Shown in pieces: positions 29,227 through 38,217 of a DNA stretch of 59,081 nucleotides. Position 1 is the stretch's first letter; each line of letters opens with the position of its first letter. The DNA is from an uncultured Anaerolineae bacterium. GTDB lineage: Bacteria; Chloroflexota; Anaerolineae; J036; Brachytrichaceae. Location: assembly GCA_937959265.1 (NCBI GenBank), contig CALGMA010000050.1, forward strand, positions 1 through 59,081, in the 5' to 3' direction. The position numbers and the translations under genes were made by a program. The notes under the pieces are model-generated. The model did not search any database and was not told the origin of the DNA. It saw only the letters and a list, made by a program, of their open reading frames with translations.

Positions 29227-32175
29227 CTAAGGTGCTGCGTTGTTCGAGAGCAGCATCCGGCAGCACAAGTCCTGAACAACGCTCACCCAACGCACGTTCG
29301 CTGGAAGCTTCAAGTTCTGATAGATCTCTTCTGGTATGACCAAAATGCCCTCGACCAGCAAGGGATTCCCGTCCCGCTTGTCGAAATACAAGGTGTGCGA
29401 CCCCTTGCTGGCATCTACGGTTCCCAGGTCGAAGTATTGGTAACGGTTGTTAACCGCTACGATGTCGCTTGGGATCAGTCGTTCCAATTCTTCGATTGTG
29501 TATTGTTCCAAATCCATTGCTTTCCGGTCGGTACTAAATACCGTCCTCTGATCGTAAAGATCCAACCTCCCCGGGGTCGCCCGCAACTCGGCTGTGGTTG
29601 CAATCCTCAGGCTTTTGGCACGGACGGTGAGCTGATTCCACGTCGCTGCGCCCCTTAACAATAGACGGTATCTACCGTCTTCTGGAAACTTCGCGTCGAT
29701 GCGAAAACGAGTCGGCCGGGGAAGGCCGATAAAGCTGCCTTTGATGGTGCCGTAGAGGCCAGGCGTAATCATGTTCAAGCGGTTCCATTTGCTGTCTGAG
29801 AGGAACTGGAACAGTCGAAACATCGGTGACAAATAGTAGGAGCTCGGGATGATGTCTGGGCTGAAAGCGAAGATGCGGCTGCTCGGGACGAAGAATCGGT
29901 CGGGATTAGCCTTGATGAATAGGTCCAGCGCAGCCATGCGTGGATCATCGGTGACCAAATCTAAGTTGGTATAACTGGTCAGATCGTCCGATACAGTCAG
30001 ATGACGTAGGTCGTAGTATCGGGTCAGGTCCAGTCGGTTGGAGAGTAGACGGATGAATTCAGACCAACCGGTGTCAATCAGTAGCGGCTTGCGTGTGGCC
30101 TGAGGCAGGTCAACGAATTCATAAACCGCATAACTATCATTCTCATGGAGCTTATGCAGGTAGGTGGGAAGCCGGTCAAATTGTGGTTCGATGATGCGCT
30201 CCAATTCCCTCAGATATTCAGCGCCGCCTACTGTGCTGGCGATCAACTCGCGGTTGATGACGATATAGCGAATATGCAGGTCACGCGCGATGTTCACCCA
30301 CCAGTCCTGGCCGTAATAAAGGGCTCGCAGCAGGAGGAAGAACTCAAACTTGTTGTCCGAATCACCCGTGAGGCCGTAGTAGTAGCTGGGTAGGTCAAGA
30401 TAGTAGATGTGAAATTTATCAATGAACTTATGCTCTACGCCGGTGGGGCTGACAGCCACTTTGGCAGTTTCGGTTGGTGGCAGCACTATCACCTTGCCCG
30501 GCGGCATGCGCTGCAGAACGGTCTTGACCTCTTTGAGATAAACGACTGGGTAGGGCACCAAAAAGCCTCGCAGGTTCCCGCTTGTGAAGGCATCGTAGTA
30601 GTGAGCATTGCTGAGCAGTGGTGCGATGCAGAGGGATGCGACGAGCGCCAGCGCGACGCCTTCCCTTGGCGCTGACTGGCGCCTATCGCGCCGGATCAGC
30701 CTCTCGCTGAGCCAGGCAATGCTGATAGTCATGAGCACACAGGCCATCATGAAAAGAACCAGTTGGAAACGGTGGGGGAAGCGCAGCACCTGAACGATGG
30801 TGCTGGTGAGTTGTAAGATCAAATTGCCTATGGTGGACTGCATGCCGTCAGCTGCACGACTGATGGAGGCGATGGTGCGGTGGAAAGTGGGAAACCAAGC
30901 GGGATCCGAGTAGCCCAGGGTCGCCCACATGGAGAAGAAGACGTTGGCATAGGCGACGATGAGAAACTGCTGACGTGGCCAGGAGTTGAAGATGCTGCGA
31001 CGCATGGTTGGCAACATCAGCGGCAGCAACGTCAGTACAGTGTAAGTTGCGTTTGGCCAGCGCGGCTCTTTGACCAGGTAGTCACCGCCGATGATCTTGT
31101 CCATGATGCCGGCCATGTCGAACGAGAGCATGTGTCCCGGCGGCACGGAAGCATCGCTGATGAAGTAAAAGTCACCCGGCACAGTCTCCGAGATGTTGGG
31201 CACGCCGCGTAGAAAGACGAACTTGACCATCAGCCCGTAGGGGACGATAGTGAGCGTGGCAAGCAATACGAATGCGAGTGCGCAGCGCGCCGGCGTTGTG
31301 TGGCTCATACGCGACCACAACGCCAGATTGCAACTAATAAAGTTACTGATCCATCCTCCTGAACAAATAGGCGATGGTAAGTGAGGGGTAGCTTTGCGAC
31401 AGCACAACCCATCCCAGTGCTGTCTCCAGCGTCTCAGATGCCGTAGTTTGCCGTTGCGGATGAGTCGTGCTGCCTCGAGCGTCAATAGGCTGGCGACCGT
31501 AATGCTCAAGTAGAGCGCAAAGAGGATGAGATAGTGAATCGCCGGATTGAACAGGGTGATGATGCATGCAGCTGCGATGAAGCGGTAGGGGTGTCGTTGA
31601 GCAAAGATGAGGCCGAATGTCACCAACAAAGACGCAATCGTGAACAAGCTGAAGCCAAGGATCAGGGTATAAAAGTGGGTGATTTTGGCGTAGATAAGGA
31701 TCGCGAAGATGACTGCGACGGCAGAGGCAGCAGCGATATAGATCGTGGGCGCTGCGCTAACCTGTACGCTGGCGACCAGGAAGCGGCTTACTGCTAGGTA
31801 GGCGGCGAAGGTCACTGCAGGGATGACCAGGATGATGGCGCAAGGCAAGATCTTGTAATAGCGCAGCCAGGTAGTCAGGAAGGAGTAACGGACGCGGAAC
31901 TCATAGCCGTTGGTCAACTGGTTGAATTTGCCGGCGGCCTGTTCGATGAACTGACTGTTGGGGTTGAAGAAAGGCACCAATTCGTCGCCGTTGATCACTG
32001 CTTCACCGTGTAACACCCGGGGGATATTGGCCGCTACGTCGCGAAAGATGAACAGTGAGCATGCAAGATAGATTGCTCCCACGATGAATGCAATCCGGTG
32101 GATGACGGCCATCTTACCCACGCGGACATGCACCGCTGTCCGTTTCTGTTTGGCAATAGCCGAGAGCAACTCCAT
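29227..32175 (-). CDS. Large polytopic membrane protein, GT-C-like, unknown specificity
   Basis: The 982-residue protein begins with a membrane helix (IAFIVGAIYLACSLFIF), then a large-loop acidic segment (VINGDELVPFFNPNSQF) and about ten more helices to residue about 520. A soluble C-terminal half of some 450 residues follows (KVIVLPPTETAKVAV, YYYGLTGDSDNKFEFFLLLR, FRIDAKFPEDGRYRLLLRGA). A multi-helix N-terminus with an acidic first loop and a big C-terminal extracytoplasmic domain is the plan of GT-C transferases such as the arabinosyltransferase AftD or YfhO-type proteins, but I do not recognise the family with certainty. It lies between the pyruvyltransferase and the jelly-roll gene, so a late, external step in glycan assembly is inferred. 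Confidence 0.6.
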   Translation of the reverse strand: MELLSAIAKQKRTAVHVRVGKMAVIHRIAFIVGAIYLACSLFIFRDVAANIPRVLHGEAVINGDELVPFFNPNSQFIEQAAGKFNQLTNGYEFRVRYSFLTTWLRYYKILPCAIILVIPAVTFAAYLAVSRFLVASVQVSAAPTIYIAAASAVAVIFAILIYAKITHFYTLILGFSLFTIASLLVTFGLIFAQRHPYRFIAAACIITLFNPAIHYLILFALYLSITVASLLTLEAARLIRNGKLRHLRRWRQHWDGLCCRKATPHLPSPICSGGWISNFISCNLALWSRMSHTTPARCALAFVLLATLTIVPYGLMVKFVFLRGVPNISETVPGDFYFISDASVPPGHMLSFDMAGIMDKIIGGDYLVKEPRWPNATYTVLTLLPLMLPTMRRSIFNSWPRQQFLIVAYANVFFSMWATLGYSDPAWFPTFHRTIASISRAADGMQSTIGNLILQLTSTIVQVLRFPHRFQLVLFMMACVLMTISIAWLSERLIRRDRRQSAPREGVALALVASLCIAPLLSNAHYYDAFTSGNLRGFLVPYPVVYLKEVKTVLQRMPPGKVIVLPPTETAKVAVSPTGVEHKFIDKFHIYYLDLPSYYYGLTGDSDNKFEFFLLLRALYYGQDWWVNIARDLHIRYIVINRELIASTVGGAEYLRELERIIEPQFDRLPTYLHKLHENDSYAVYEFVDLPQATRKPLLIDTGWSEFIRLLSNRLDLTRYYDLRHLTVSDDLTSYTNLDLVTDDPRMAALDLFIKANPDRFFVPSSRIFAFSPDIIPSSYYLSPMFRLFQFLSDSKWNRLNMITPGLYGTIKGSFIGLPRPTRFRIDAKFPEDGRYRLLLRGAATWNQLTVRAKSLRIATTAELRATPGRLDLYDQRTVFSTDRKAMDLEQYTIEELERLIPSDIVAVNNRYQYFDLGTVDASKGSHTLYFDKRDGNPLLVEGILVIPEEIYQNLKLPANVRWVSVVQDLCCRMLLSNNAAP

Positions 32176-32184
32176 ACCTCAAAC

Positions 32185-33375
32185 CTACAGTTGTAACTGT
32201 CGGCGCAGCTGGCTGAAGTAGCGCATCAGTTCGATGCGCATTGCCGAGCTATGCCTCAGTAGGTGGTTCCGAATGATTGCCGACTCATGCAAGGCAGCCT
32301 CCGCCATGCGCTTGAGTGCGAGTGGGTCGAAAGACGTGTTGGCATCCAGCGCGTAAGAAGCCATTTCGAGGCTTGTGATGAGCTCACGCACTTTCACGTC
32401 GTACGTAAGGGCTAAGAAAGGCTTGCCGAGGATCGCTGCGATCACCAAAGCGTGCAGCCGCTCTGCTATCAACAGGTCGCACCCAGAGATAAGGGCGGCG
32501 ACCTGTCTGTGCGTCGTCGGCAAGTGCTGATGTGCTTCAATCTCGGGCAGACGTGTGCAGAACTCAGCAAGGACCTTGGCGTCGTGCTGGGCTTTGAACC
32601 CAGACTGCATTGGCAGTGTGTGGATCTCGATCGGGTGGCTGGCATGCAACGCGCGTAGCCCGTCTTCTAAGTTCTTCAGAAAGGTCGTCCAGTTGGCTGG
32701 GTTCTCAATGTCGTAGTTGAGGTTGAGCGCCACGCGCACGGGCCGCTGCGGCGTGCTATCGCGCGCTGCCAGTCGCGAGACTGGATAGCCGACTACCTCT
32801 TCGTGGGAGAGCGGCGCAAATTGGGCCGGCGAATTAGCGAACACGGCGTCAGGCACGCATTGCACTCGATAAGGTGGCAGGCCGAGGCTCAAACATGTCT
32901 CATAGGACTTGCAATCGCGCACCGACAGCAGGTCCACTTGGTGGAGTATCCAGCGAGCGAGCCGGCGTCCCGGCTTGGTCTGTAGCGGTCCGACGCCGAT
33001 GTTGCTCATCACGATGGGTTTGCGCGCTATGTGGTGTGCGAAAGTGACGATTGCCAGCACCATGAGCAGTGTGGCGTAGCGGTTACGTCCGACACTGGCA
33101 TAGAGTTCCTTGATGATGCTGCCGCCGCCAAAGAAAACCAGGTCACACTGCTTTAGGCTGCGCAACAGCCGGCCCCGTTCGCTGGTCGTGTTGAACACTT
33201 CGGCATGGAAGCGTGATTGCAGTTGCGCAGCAGTGAACGGCGGATCGTAGGAGTTGACCTCGTAGTGATGGCGATTGCCCAACTGGGTCAGGAACGTCTC
33301 CAGCAACAGTTCGTCGCCGATGTTGTACTGTCCGTGTGTGCCCAGGAAGACGATATGTTTGGAGGTCATAGCCAC
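32185..33375 (-). CDS. Polysaccharide pyruvyl transferase family protein
   Basis: The 396-residue protein opens with HIVFLGTHGQYNIGDELLLE, the N-terminal signature of CsaB/WcaK pyruvyl transferases. It then has VFFGGGSIIKELY, PIVMSNIGVGPLQTKPGRRL, LLSVRDCKSYETCLSLGL and a C-terminal LISGCDLLIAERLHALVIAA. The family adds a pyruvate ketal from phosphoenolpyruvate to sugar residues, making the glycan acidic. Start is the GTG at 33375 or the ATG at 33369. It follows the flippase fusion by 13 nt and precedes the GT-C-like gene by 9 nt. The acceptor sugar is unknown. Confidence 0.88.
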   Translation of the reverse strand: MAMTSKHIVFLGTHGQYNIGDELLLETFLTQLGNRHHYEVNSYDPPFTAAQLQSRFHAEVFNTTSERGRLLRSLKQCDLVFFGGGSIIKELYASVGRNRYATLLMVLAIVTFAHHIARKPIVMSNIGVGPLQTKPGRRLARWILHQVDLLSVRDCKSYETCLSLGLPPYRVQCVPDAVFANSPAQFAPLSHEEVVGYPVSRLAARDSTPQRPVRVALNLNYDIENPANWTTFLKNLEDGLRALHASHPIEIHTLPMQSGFKAQHDAKVLAEFCTRLPEIEAHQHLPTTHRQVAALISGCDLLIAERLHALVIAAILGKPFLALTYDVKVRELITSLEMASYALDANTSFDPLALKRMAEAALHESAIIRNHLLRHSSAMRIELMRYFSQLRRQLQL

Positions 33376-33388
33376 AGGAATAAGCGTT

Positions 33389-35476
33389 TCACGGTTGAGC
33401 AGCTCTTTTCTCGTCCAGTGCTAACAGCGTGCCAGTATGTCGGATGGGGACCTGCCTGAGCGCGTGCAACGAATCCCACATGAGCAACCCCGCGAAGAAG
33501 CAGATCATTAGGCCGAGTTGAATGAAAACGACTTGATACAGCGAGTCGTGGAAGATCCAAAGCAGCAGCACCTGGAGCGTGCCAACTCCGATTGACAGAT
33601 AGGCACCGTCGGCACTGCCGATGGACAGCCGATAATTGACGATGACGTTGGCCAGGGCATAGGCAGCCGTGGTCAGAGCGTATATCCACAGCAACGGAGC
33701 GATGGGCAAATAGGCCGGCCCGAACAGCACGCGTATGAGTGTTTCTGGGTATAAGTAGGTCAGGGTCACAATGGCGAGCGATCCGGCCAAGACGATTGCC
33801 AGCGAAAGCAGGAGCAAGTGTCGGTGGCGTTGGCCGCGGCTATAGCGCTGTGCGACGACGGGAAACATCGCTGTCGCTATCGACCAAGTGGCGAAGAAGA
33901 CAACGCGGCCTGTCAGGGCCAGTGCAGCATAGAGCCCCGCTTCCTCGGGGCGGAAGAAGCGTCGCACGACTAGTATGTCGCTGTTGTTGATCAAGATTTG
34001 GCCCAACTGAGCCACGAGCGCAGGACCAGCGAAGACCATCACCTCGCGGCGCAACGACGGTGTTATTGGCTGTGCGGCCGGGAGATCGGCGGCGATACGG
34101 CGAGCGGTGAACCAGGCGGCGACAAAGGAGAGAGTGATTCCTGCCACAGCGCCATTTACTCCAAAACCCAGCGCCACAAAAGCCAGGCTGAGCAGTAGGC
34201 GTGACCACATCTCGACCTGGTAGGTGGCCGCGAGGAGACCAAAACGCGTACGTCCTTGTAGCAGACCACGCTCGATGCCCTGCATTAGGAAGAATGGCAT
34301 GAAGAGTCCGAATAGGATGAATGGAGTGGGCGAACTCACCGAGAAGAAATTAGCCCAGAGCGGTGCGCCCAAGGCAAACACGCCCGTCAGCCCCAGTCCA
34401 ATCAGTAGGGCAAGTCGCAGCGAGAAACGACGCAAGCCGGCAATGTCCGTCAGGTTGTGCTCCGCAGCGAAGATAGCGCTGAAGCGTGCTGCCGGCGTTT
34501 GCAAACCGGTAGTCAAGAATGAGGTGACGAGAAGTAGCGTCACGATTAAGCTGAGATCGGCGAAGGCTGACGGACCGAGCCAGCGTCCCATGATGAGGTT
34601 GAAGGCGTAATTCCCGATGTTGACCAAGGTGGCACTGATAAACAACACTGCGCTGCCGCGCAGCAACCTGTTGTTCGACGATTCGAAAGGAGGGAACGTA
34701 AATCGGTTGGGTATCGCGGTTGGGTCGAAGGTGCGCATACCTGCGTCCCGGGTCTCGATGACGAAGCGCCGCCTCATCCGATCGAGAGTTAGGGTCACTT
34801 GCAGCCGGCCACTGCCGTTCAGCGCATGCTCAATAATGTTGGTGCAGACCTCCTGGATGGCTAACTGGATTTGGTTGATGAGATTGTGGGTGGGTGGCAC
34901 CGATGCTCGAATCAGCAGCGCAGTGGCTCCTTCCCCTAATACGTTTAGGTAGCGATAGCTAGCAGGTAAGTCCACCGTCAACGAGGTTGGCTGTTCATTC
35001 TCCTCCGCGCAGCCGGTGGCACTAAAAGGCAAAGCCTTCACCAGTTGCCAGCGGTTTCCCCTGGGGCGGGGAACATACATTACCTCATCCATTAATTGGC
35101 GCACTAGGAAGAGTCCTACCCCCAGGTTGATTGAGCTTGCGCTGGCGTCGGACGGAGTCGGCTGCGCCGTTGTCTCGGGCAATAAGGCCTCATAGCACCA
35201 ACCACCATCCAGTTTGAGAGAGAAACGCTGCGGTTTACCGCTCACCTGCAAAGTTGCGCTAATCTCGCCCGTGCCAGCTCCCGGAGCGACTGCCTGGGCC
35301 AGTGGTTGCTGGGCCGCTCTTAGCGCTTCGGCAGCGACAGCGTCGGCCTCCACCAGGCTATCAACGCGCGCTAGCATCGCCCGTAGGCAGGCAGCGAGCA
35401 GCGCATGGACATCCGCTTGCTGCAGCACACCTTGGATGCGAATCTGCAGGCAATCTGTCTGATCCATAGGCATCAT
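33389..35476 (-). CDS. Fusion of two RsbW-like ATPase modules with a Wzx-type polysaccharide flippase
   Basis: The 695-residue protein has two parts. Residues about 1-150 form a degenerate GHKL/RsbW-like module with a recognisable G2-lid (SINLGVGLFLVRQLMDEV, 115-132, then NRWQLVK). Residues 160-260 carry a second module with a good N box (QEVCTNIIEHA, 208-218) and a G1-like box (RDAGMRTFDP, 243-252) but no G2 box. From about 270 a complete MATE-like Wzx flippase follows (LLRGSAVLFISATLVNIGNY, LAFVALGFGVNGAVAGITLS, RRFFRPEEAGLYAALALTGR). The first ATG overlaps the receiver gene stop (ATGA). Flippases move lipid-linked glycan units across the membrane; RsbW-type kinases phosphorylate STAS partners. 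This pairing in one chain is unusual and its mechanism is inferred. Confidence 0.82.
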   Translation of the reverse strand: MMPMDQTDCLQIRIQGVLQQADVHALLAACLRAMLARVDSLVEADAVAAEALRAAQQPLAQAVAPGAGTGEISATLQVSGKPQRFSLKLDGGWCYEALLPETTAQPTPSDASASSINLGVGLFLVRQLMDEVMYVPRPRGNRWQLVKALPFSATGCAEENEQPTSLTVDLPASYRYLNVLGEGATALLIRASVPPTHNLINQIQLAIQEVCTNIIEHALNGSGRLQVTLTLDRMRRRFVIETRDAGMRTFDPTAIPNRFTFPPFESSNNRLLRGSAVLFISATLVNIGNYAFNLIMGRWLGPSAFADLSLIVTLLLVTSFLTTGLQTPAARFSAIFAAEHNLTDIAGLRRFSLRLALLIGLGLTGVFALGAPLWANFFSVSSPTPFILFGLFMPFFLMQGIERGLLQGRTRFGLLAATYQVEMWSRLLLSLAFVALGFGVNGAVAGITLSFVAAWFTARRIAADLPAAQPITPSLRREVMVFAGPALVAQLGQILINNSDILVVRRFFRPEEAGLYAALALTGRVVFFATWSIATAMFPVVAQRYSRGQRHRHLLLLSLAIVLAGSLAIVTLTYLYPETLIRVLFGPAYLPIAPLLWIYALTTAAYALANVIVNYRLSIGSADGAYLSIGVGTLQVLLLWIFHDSLYQVVFIQLGLMICFFAGLLMWDSLHALRQVPIRHTGTLLALDEKRAAQP

Positions 35477-35841
35477 ACGTTGGGTAGAAAGCGCTGGATC
35501 GTCGCCTCAAGCTCCCAGGAACTGACGGGCTTTTCCAGGAAGCCGTTGGCTCCTTCAGCACTGGCTTCGAGGCGATGCTGGTCGAGGACGCTGTTCGTCA
35601 GGATGATCACTGGTACGTTGCGCAGGGCCTCGTCGGCGCGCATATGCCGCAAAAGGTCCAGCCCGTCCATCTCCGGCATGGAAATGTCAGAGATGATCAG
35701 ATCGACGCAGGACTGGCCCAGGTGAGCTAACGCTTCGTGACCACTACTGGCAGTAATGACCTTGTGTCCGCGGTTGCGCAGCCGTTTGCTAATCACCAAT
35801 TGCGTAATCGGGTGATCTTCTACAACGAGAATGGTCGCCAT
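35473..35841 (-). CDS. Stand-alone CheY-like receiver
   Basis: The 122-residue protein is a single receiver domain: acidic pair in LVVEDHPITQ, phospho-acceptor aspartate in IISDISMPEMDG, switch threonine in VIILTNSV, and lysine in FLEKPVSSWE. No output domain is present, so it must act by protein contact. It lies between the second STAS gene and the kinase-flippase fusion and overlaps the latter by ATGA, so it may link a histidine kinase (perhaps the hybrid kinase ending the operon) to the partner switch or flippase. Confidence 0.92.
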   Translation of the reverse strand: MATILVVEDHPITQLVISKRLRNRGHKVITASSGHEALAHLGQSCVDLIISDISMPEMDGLDLLRHMRADEALRNVPVIILTNSVLDQHRLEASAEGANGFLEKPVSSWELEATIQRFLPNV

Positions 35842-35857
35842 ATGTCTTCACCGTATG

Positions 35858-36196
35858 TCAGAAGAGCCGGAGCGCGGCTTCGGCGGTGTCGGCAATGTTG
35901 AAGACGCGATCGAATTTGGTCAGGTTGAGGATGCGCCGGGCAGCCTCGATGCGGGGCCACACCAGCTTGACGTCACCACCTGTCTGGCGCGCGTGCTTCA
36001 GAATGCTCACTAACACAGCCATGCCGGATGAATCCAGGAAGGGCACCTCCGAAAGGTCAATCACAAAATTGACTGCACCACTTTCGTACAGTTGCGCGAG
36101 TTGTTGACGAAACTCGGCAACGTTGACCACGTCAATGCGTTCTTGTGGCGCAACGATCACGACGCGCAGCACATGTTCACATATCACGAGCTTCAT
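35858..36196 (-). CDS. STAS-domain anti-anti-sigma factor-like protein (second copy)
   Basis: The 112-residue product from the ATG at 36196 (MKLVICEHVLRVVIVAPQER) is a STAS domain with FVIDLSEVPFLDSSGMAVLV, where the DSSG serine is the usual phosphorylation site of SpoIIAA/RsbV proteins. A purine-rich AAAGGACTGAGGCG precedes the start. It follows the kinase gene by 25 nt and precedes the receiver by 16 nt. Such proteins bind an RsbW-type kinase when unphosphorylated; here the candidates are the stand-alone kinase and the kinase part of the flippase. An upstream frame to 36337 overlaps the kinase gene and is not coding. Confidence 0.92.
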   Translation of the reverse strand: MKLVICEHVLRVVIVAPQERIDVVNVAEFRQQLAQLYESGAVNFVIDLSEVPFLDSSGMAVLVSILKHARQTGGDVKLVWPRIEAARRILNLTKFDRVFNIADTAEAALRLF

Positions 36197-36221
36197 CGCC
36201 TCAGTCCTTTCCTTTGTTCGT

Positions 36222-36680
36222 CTAGAGTCGTTTGCGCAGTCGCCAGAGATTGCCCTGATCGTCGCGGTGATAATGCAGCTCGTCCAGGAGTGCTCTGGCG
36301 AGGAAGAGGCCGTAACCCCCTTCCTGCGGCTGATCAAGATCTGGCTCGGTCACCGATTGGATGTCGAACGGTCGCCCCTGGTCACGCAGTTCGATCTGGA
36401 CGACCAGAGGTGGTGTTCGAGATACATAGAGCAGCACGGCTATCGTACCGTCATCGCGTCCAGCGTAGGCATGCCTGACGATGTTGGTGCAAATCTCATG
36501 GGCGGCGAGCTGCACGTTGTAGATGTTGAATTCGTCAACGCCTGCCTGGATCAGTAAATCATTGATGGCGGCGTCAATTGTTCGCACAGCAGCAAGGTTG
36601 GCTGGCGTAATGAATTCGATGACGTTTTTGGTGCCCACGGCCCTCTCTCCACCTTGATGAGTCAACCCGTTTATGTCCAT
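36222..36680 (-). CDS. RsbW/SpoIIAB-type serine kinase (HATPase)
   Basis: The 152-residue protein is a compact GHKL ATPase of the anti-sigma kinase type. It has an N box AAHEICTNIVRHAY, G1 RDQGRPFD and G2 EGGYGLFLARALLDEL, all present and intact, followed by NLWRLRKRL. It should phosphorylate one or both STAS proteins encoded beside it, or sequester a partner. It lies 10 nt after the phosphatase gene. No sigma factor gene is visible in the window, so the final target may be a protein of the glycan machinery. Confidence 0.92.
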   Translation of the reverse strand: MDINGLTHQGGERAVGTKNVIEFITPANLAAVRTIDAAINDLLIQAGVDEFNIYNVQLAAHEICTNIVRHAYAGRDDGTIAVLLYVSRTPPLVVQIELRDQGRPFDIQSVTEPDLDQPQEGGYGLFLARALLDELHYHRDDQGNLWRLRKRL

Positions 36681-36690
36681 CGGTGCTCTT

Positions 36691-38217
36691 TCAGCATGCT
36701 TTCAGCACAACCGCAGTCTGATCGTCATCTTGCACATCGTCGCCGTTGAACTGAGCCACAGCGGCCAGCAACCCCTCGGCAATCTCTTTGGACGAAGCCG
36801 TTGATAGCAGATCCACTTGATCGAGCAGCCGGTCTATGCCGAAAAGTTCGCCTCTCTGGTTCCGTTCCTCGTTGAGTCCATCCGTTGCTACCACGAGGAC
36901 ATCGCCAGATTGAAACGGGATGCTCTTATCCTGCCAAAGTGAGAGAGGTAGGACGCCGATGGGAGGGCCGTCGGCATCTAGCAAACATGCTGCTTGGCCG
37001 GCCGAGCGAAGGATGACCGGCGAATGTCCTGCATTAGCTATAGTGAGTTGCCCCTTCTCTGGATCATATTGACAGACGCAGACAGTAGCCATCATGCCAA
37101 CTTTGGTGAAGTCGTCATATAGGTGTTCGTTGGCTTGAGCGAGGATTGCGGCCGGAGTGATGGAGCTGTGGCACAAGGTGCTGCTGCGCAGATCTATTCG
37201 CGTCATGGCCATCAAGAGCGCAGCAGGCAAGCCCTTGCCCGATACATCGCCTACGACAAAAGTGAACGGTTGGCTTGCTGCGCCGCCGGGGACGATGTAG
37301 TCGAAGAAATCGCCGCCCACCTGTAACGCAGACCGCAAAGCGCCGTAAATGTCAAGGCCAGCAATGAGCGGCGATCGCTGTGGCAACAGACCGAGTTGCA
37401 CCCTGCGCGCCAGTTCTATTTCGGTGTGTAATCGCGCTTGGGCGACCAGTTGCGCGTGCGACAGGGCGATCTCGAGTTGGACACCGGCCTGTTCCGTGAT
37501 TGAGCGCGCTAGCTTCAGGTCGGGCGATAAGTCAGACGCCGGCCGGTTCAGCCAAAGTCCGAACGCAGCGACAATCTCGCGGCGTTCGCGGAGAAGAAGC
37601 GGCACGACGAAGAGGTTGCCTTTGTCATGCCAGGGGCTGGAAGAGAGTTCTGCGCCGCTCAGTAGAAGTTCGCTGCCAGCCTGTCGCACTCGTTCGAAGA
37701 GCGCAATCAGACAGGGCTCCGGTACCGTCAGACCGGGGGAGCATATGACTTTGGCCGGCGCAGTTAGCACGACGAACGCGGCGTCAGCTTTTACTAGGCG
37801 CATCGCCTGTTCCACCAGGCGATGGAGCAGCCGATCAATATCCAATTGATCAGCATTTGACTTGTTTAGCTCATATAGTGCGAGCAATTGGTCCTCGGTC
37901 TCGGCCAGCGCATCCGCCAAATTTTCTACTTCACCCTCCAAAATCGTGAGCGAGGCCAGCAGCGCTGCGTCGGCTTGTAGACGGGCCAGCGCTGCGTCAC
38001 CTTGCACGCCACTGACGCGCAACTCTCCCAGCCAGTCGCCCGTGTCGTCTATGATGGGTGCCATCAACCCAGCCGAGCGTGGCGTTGGTGTGGCCGGCCA
38101 GCAGGCCAACAGCTCTTCACCTTGCCACAAACTGAAGCTCGTTGCGCCGTTGGCTAACCACGCCGACGCAAGGGTTTGAAGCAGAGGAGCGCGGTTAGCA
38201 AGAAACGTAAACGCCAT
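36691..38217 (-). CDS. GAF-domain PP2C-type (SpoIIE/RsbU) phosphatase
   Basis: From the ATG at 38217 the protein has 508 residues. The N-terminal 110 residues are an unassigned sensor-like region, then a short coiled coil (LEGEVENLADALAETEDQLL) and a GAF domain (about 120-265). The SpoIIE/PP2C domain follows, with VGGDFFDYI, GDVSGKGLPAALLMAM, NAGHSPVILR, ATDGLNEERNQRG and DDQTAVVLK, holding the metal-binding aspartates. It should dephosphorylate the STAS partner(s) in response to a signal sensed by the N-terminal part. The start overlaps the first STAS gene by 23 nt. A TTG start at 38235 is also possible. Confidence 0.93.
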   Translation of the reverse strand: MAFTFLANRAPLLQTLASAWLANGATSFSLWQGEELLACWPATPTPRSAGLMAPIIDDTGDWLGELRVSGVQGDAALARLQADAALLASLTILEGEVENLADALAETEDQLLALYELNKSNADQLDIDRLLHRLVEQAMRLVKADAAFVVLTAPAKVICSPGLTVPEPCLIALFERVRQAGSELLLSGAELSSSPWHDKGNLFVVPLLLRERREIVAAFGLWLNRPASDLSPDLKLARSITEQAGVQLEIALSHAQLVAQARLHTEIELARRVQLGLLPQRSPLIAGLDIYGALRSALQVGGDFFDYIVPGGAASQPFTFVVGDVSGKGLPAALLMAMTRIDLRSSTLCHSSITPAAILAQANEHLYDDFTKVGMMATVCVCQYDPEKGQLTIANAGHSPVILRSAGQAACLLDADGPPIGVLPLSLWQDKSIPFQSGDVLVVATDGLNEERNQRGELFGIDRLLDQVDLLSTASSKEIAEGLLAAVAQFNGDDVQDDDQTAVVLKAC

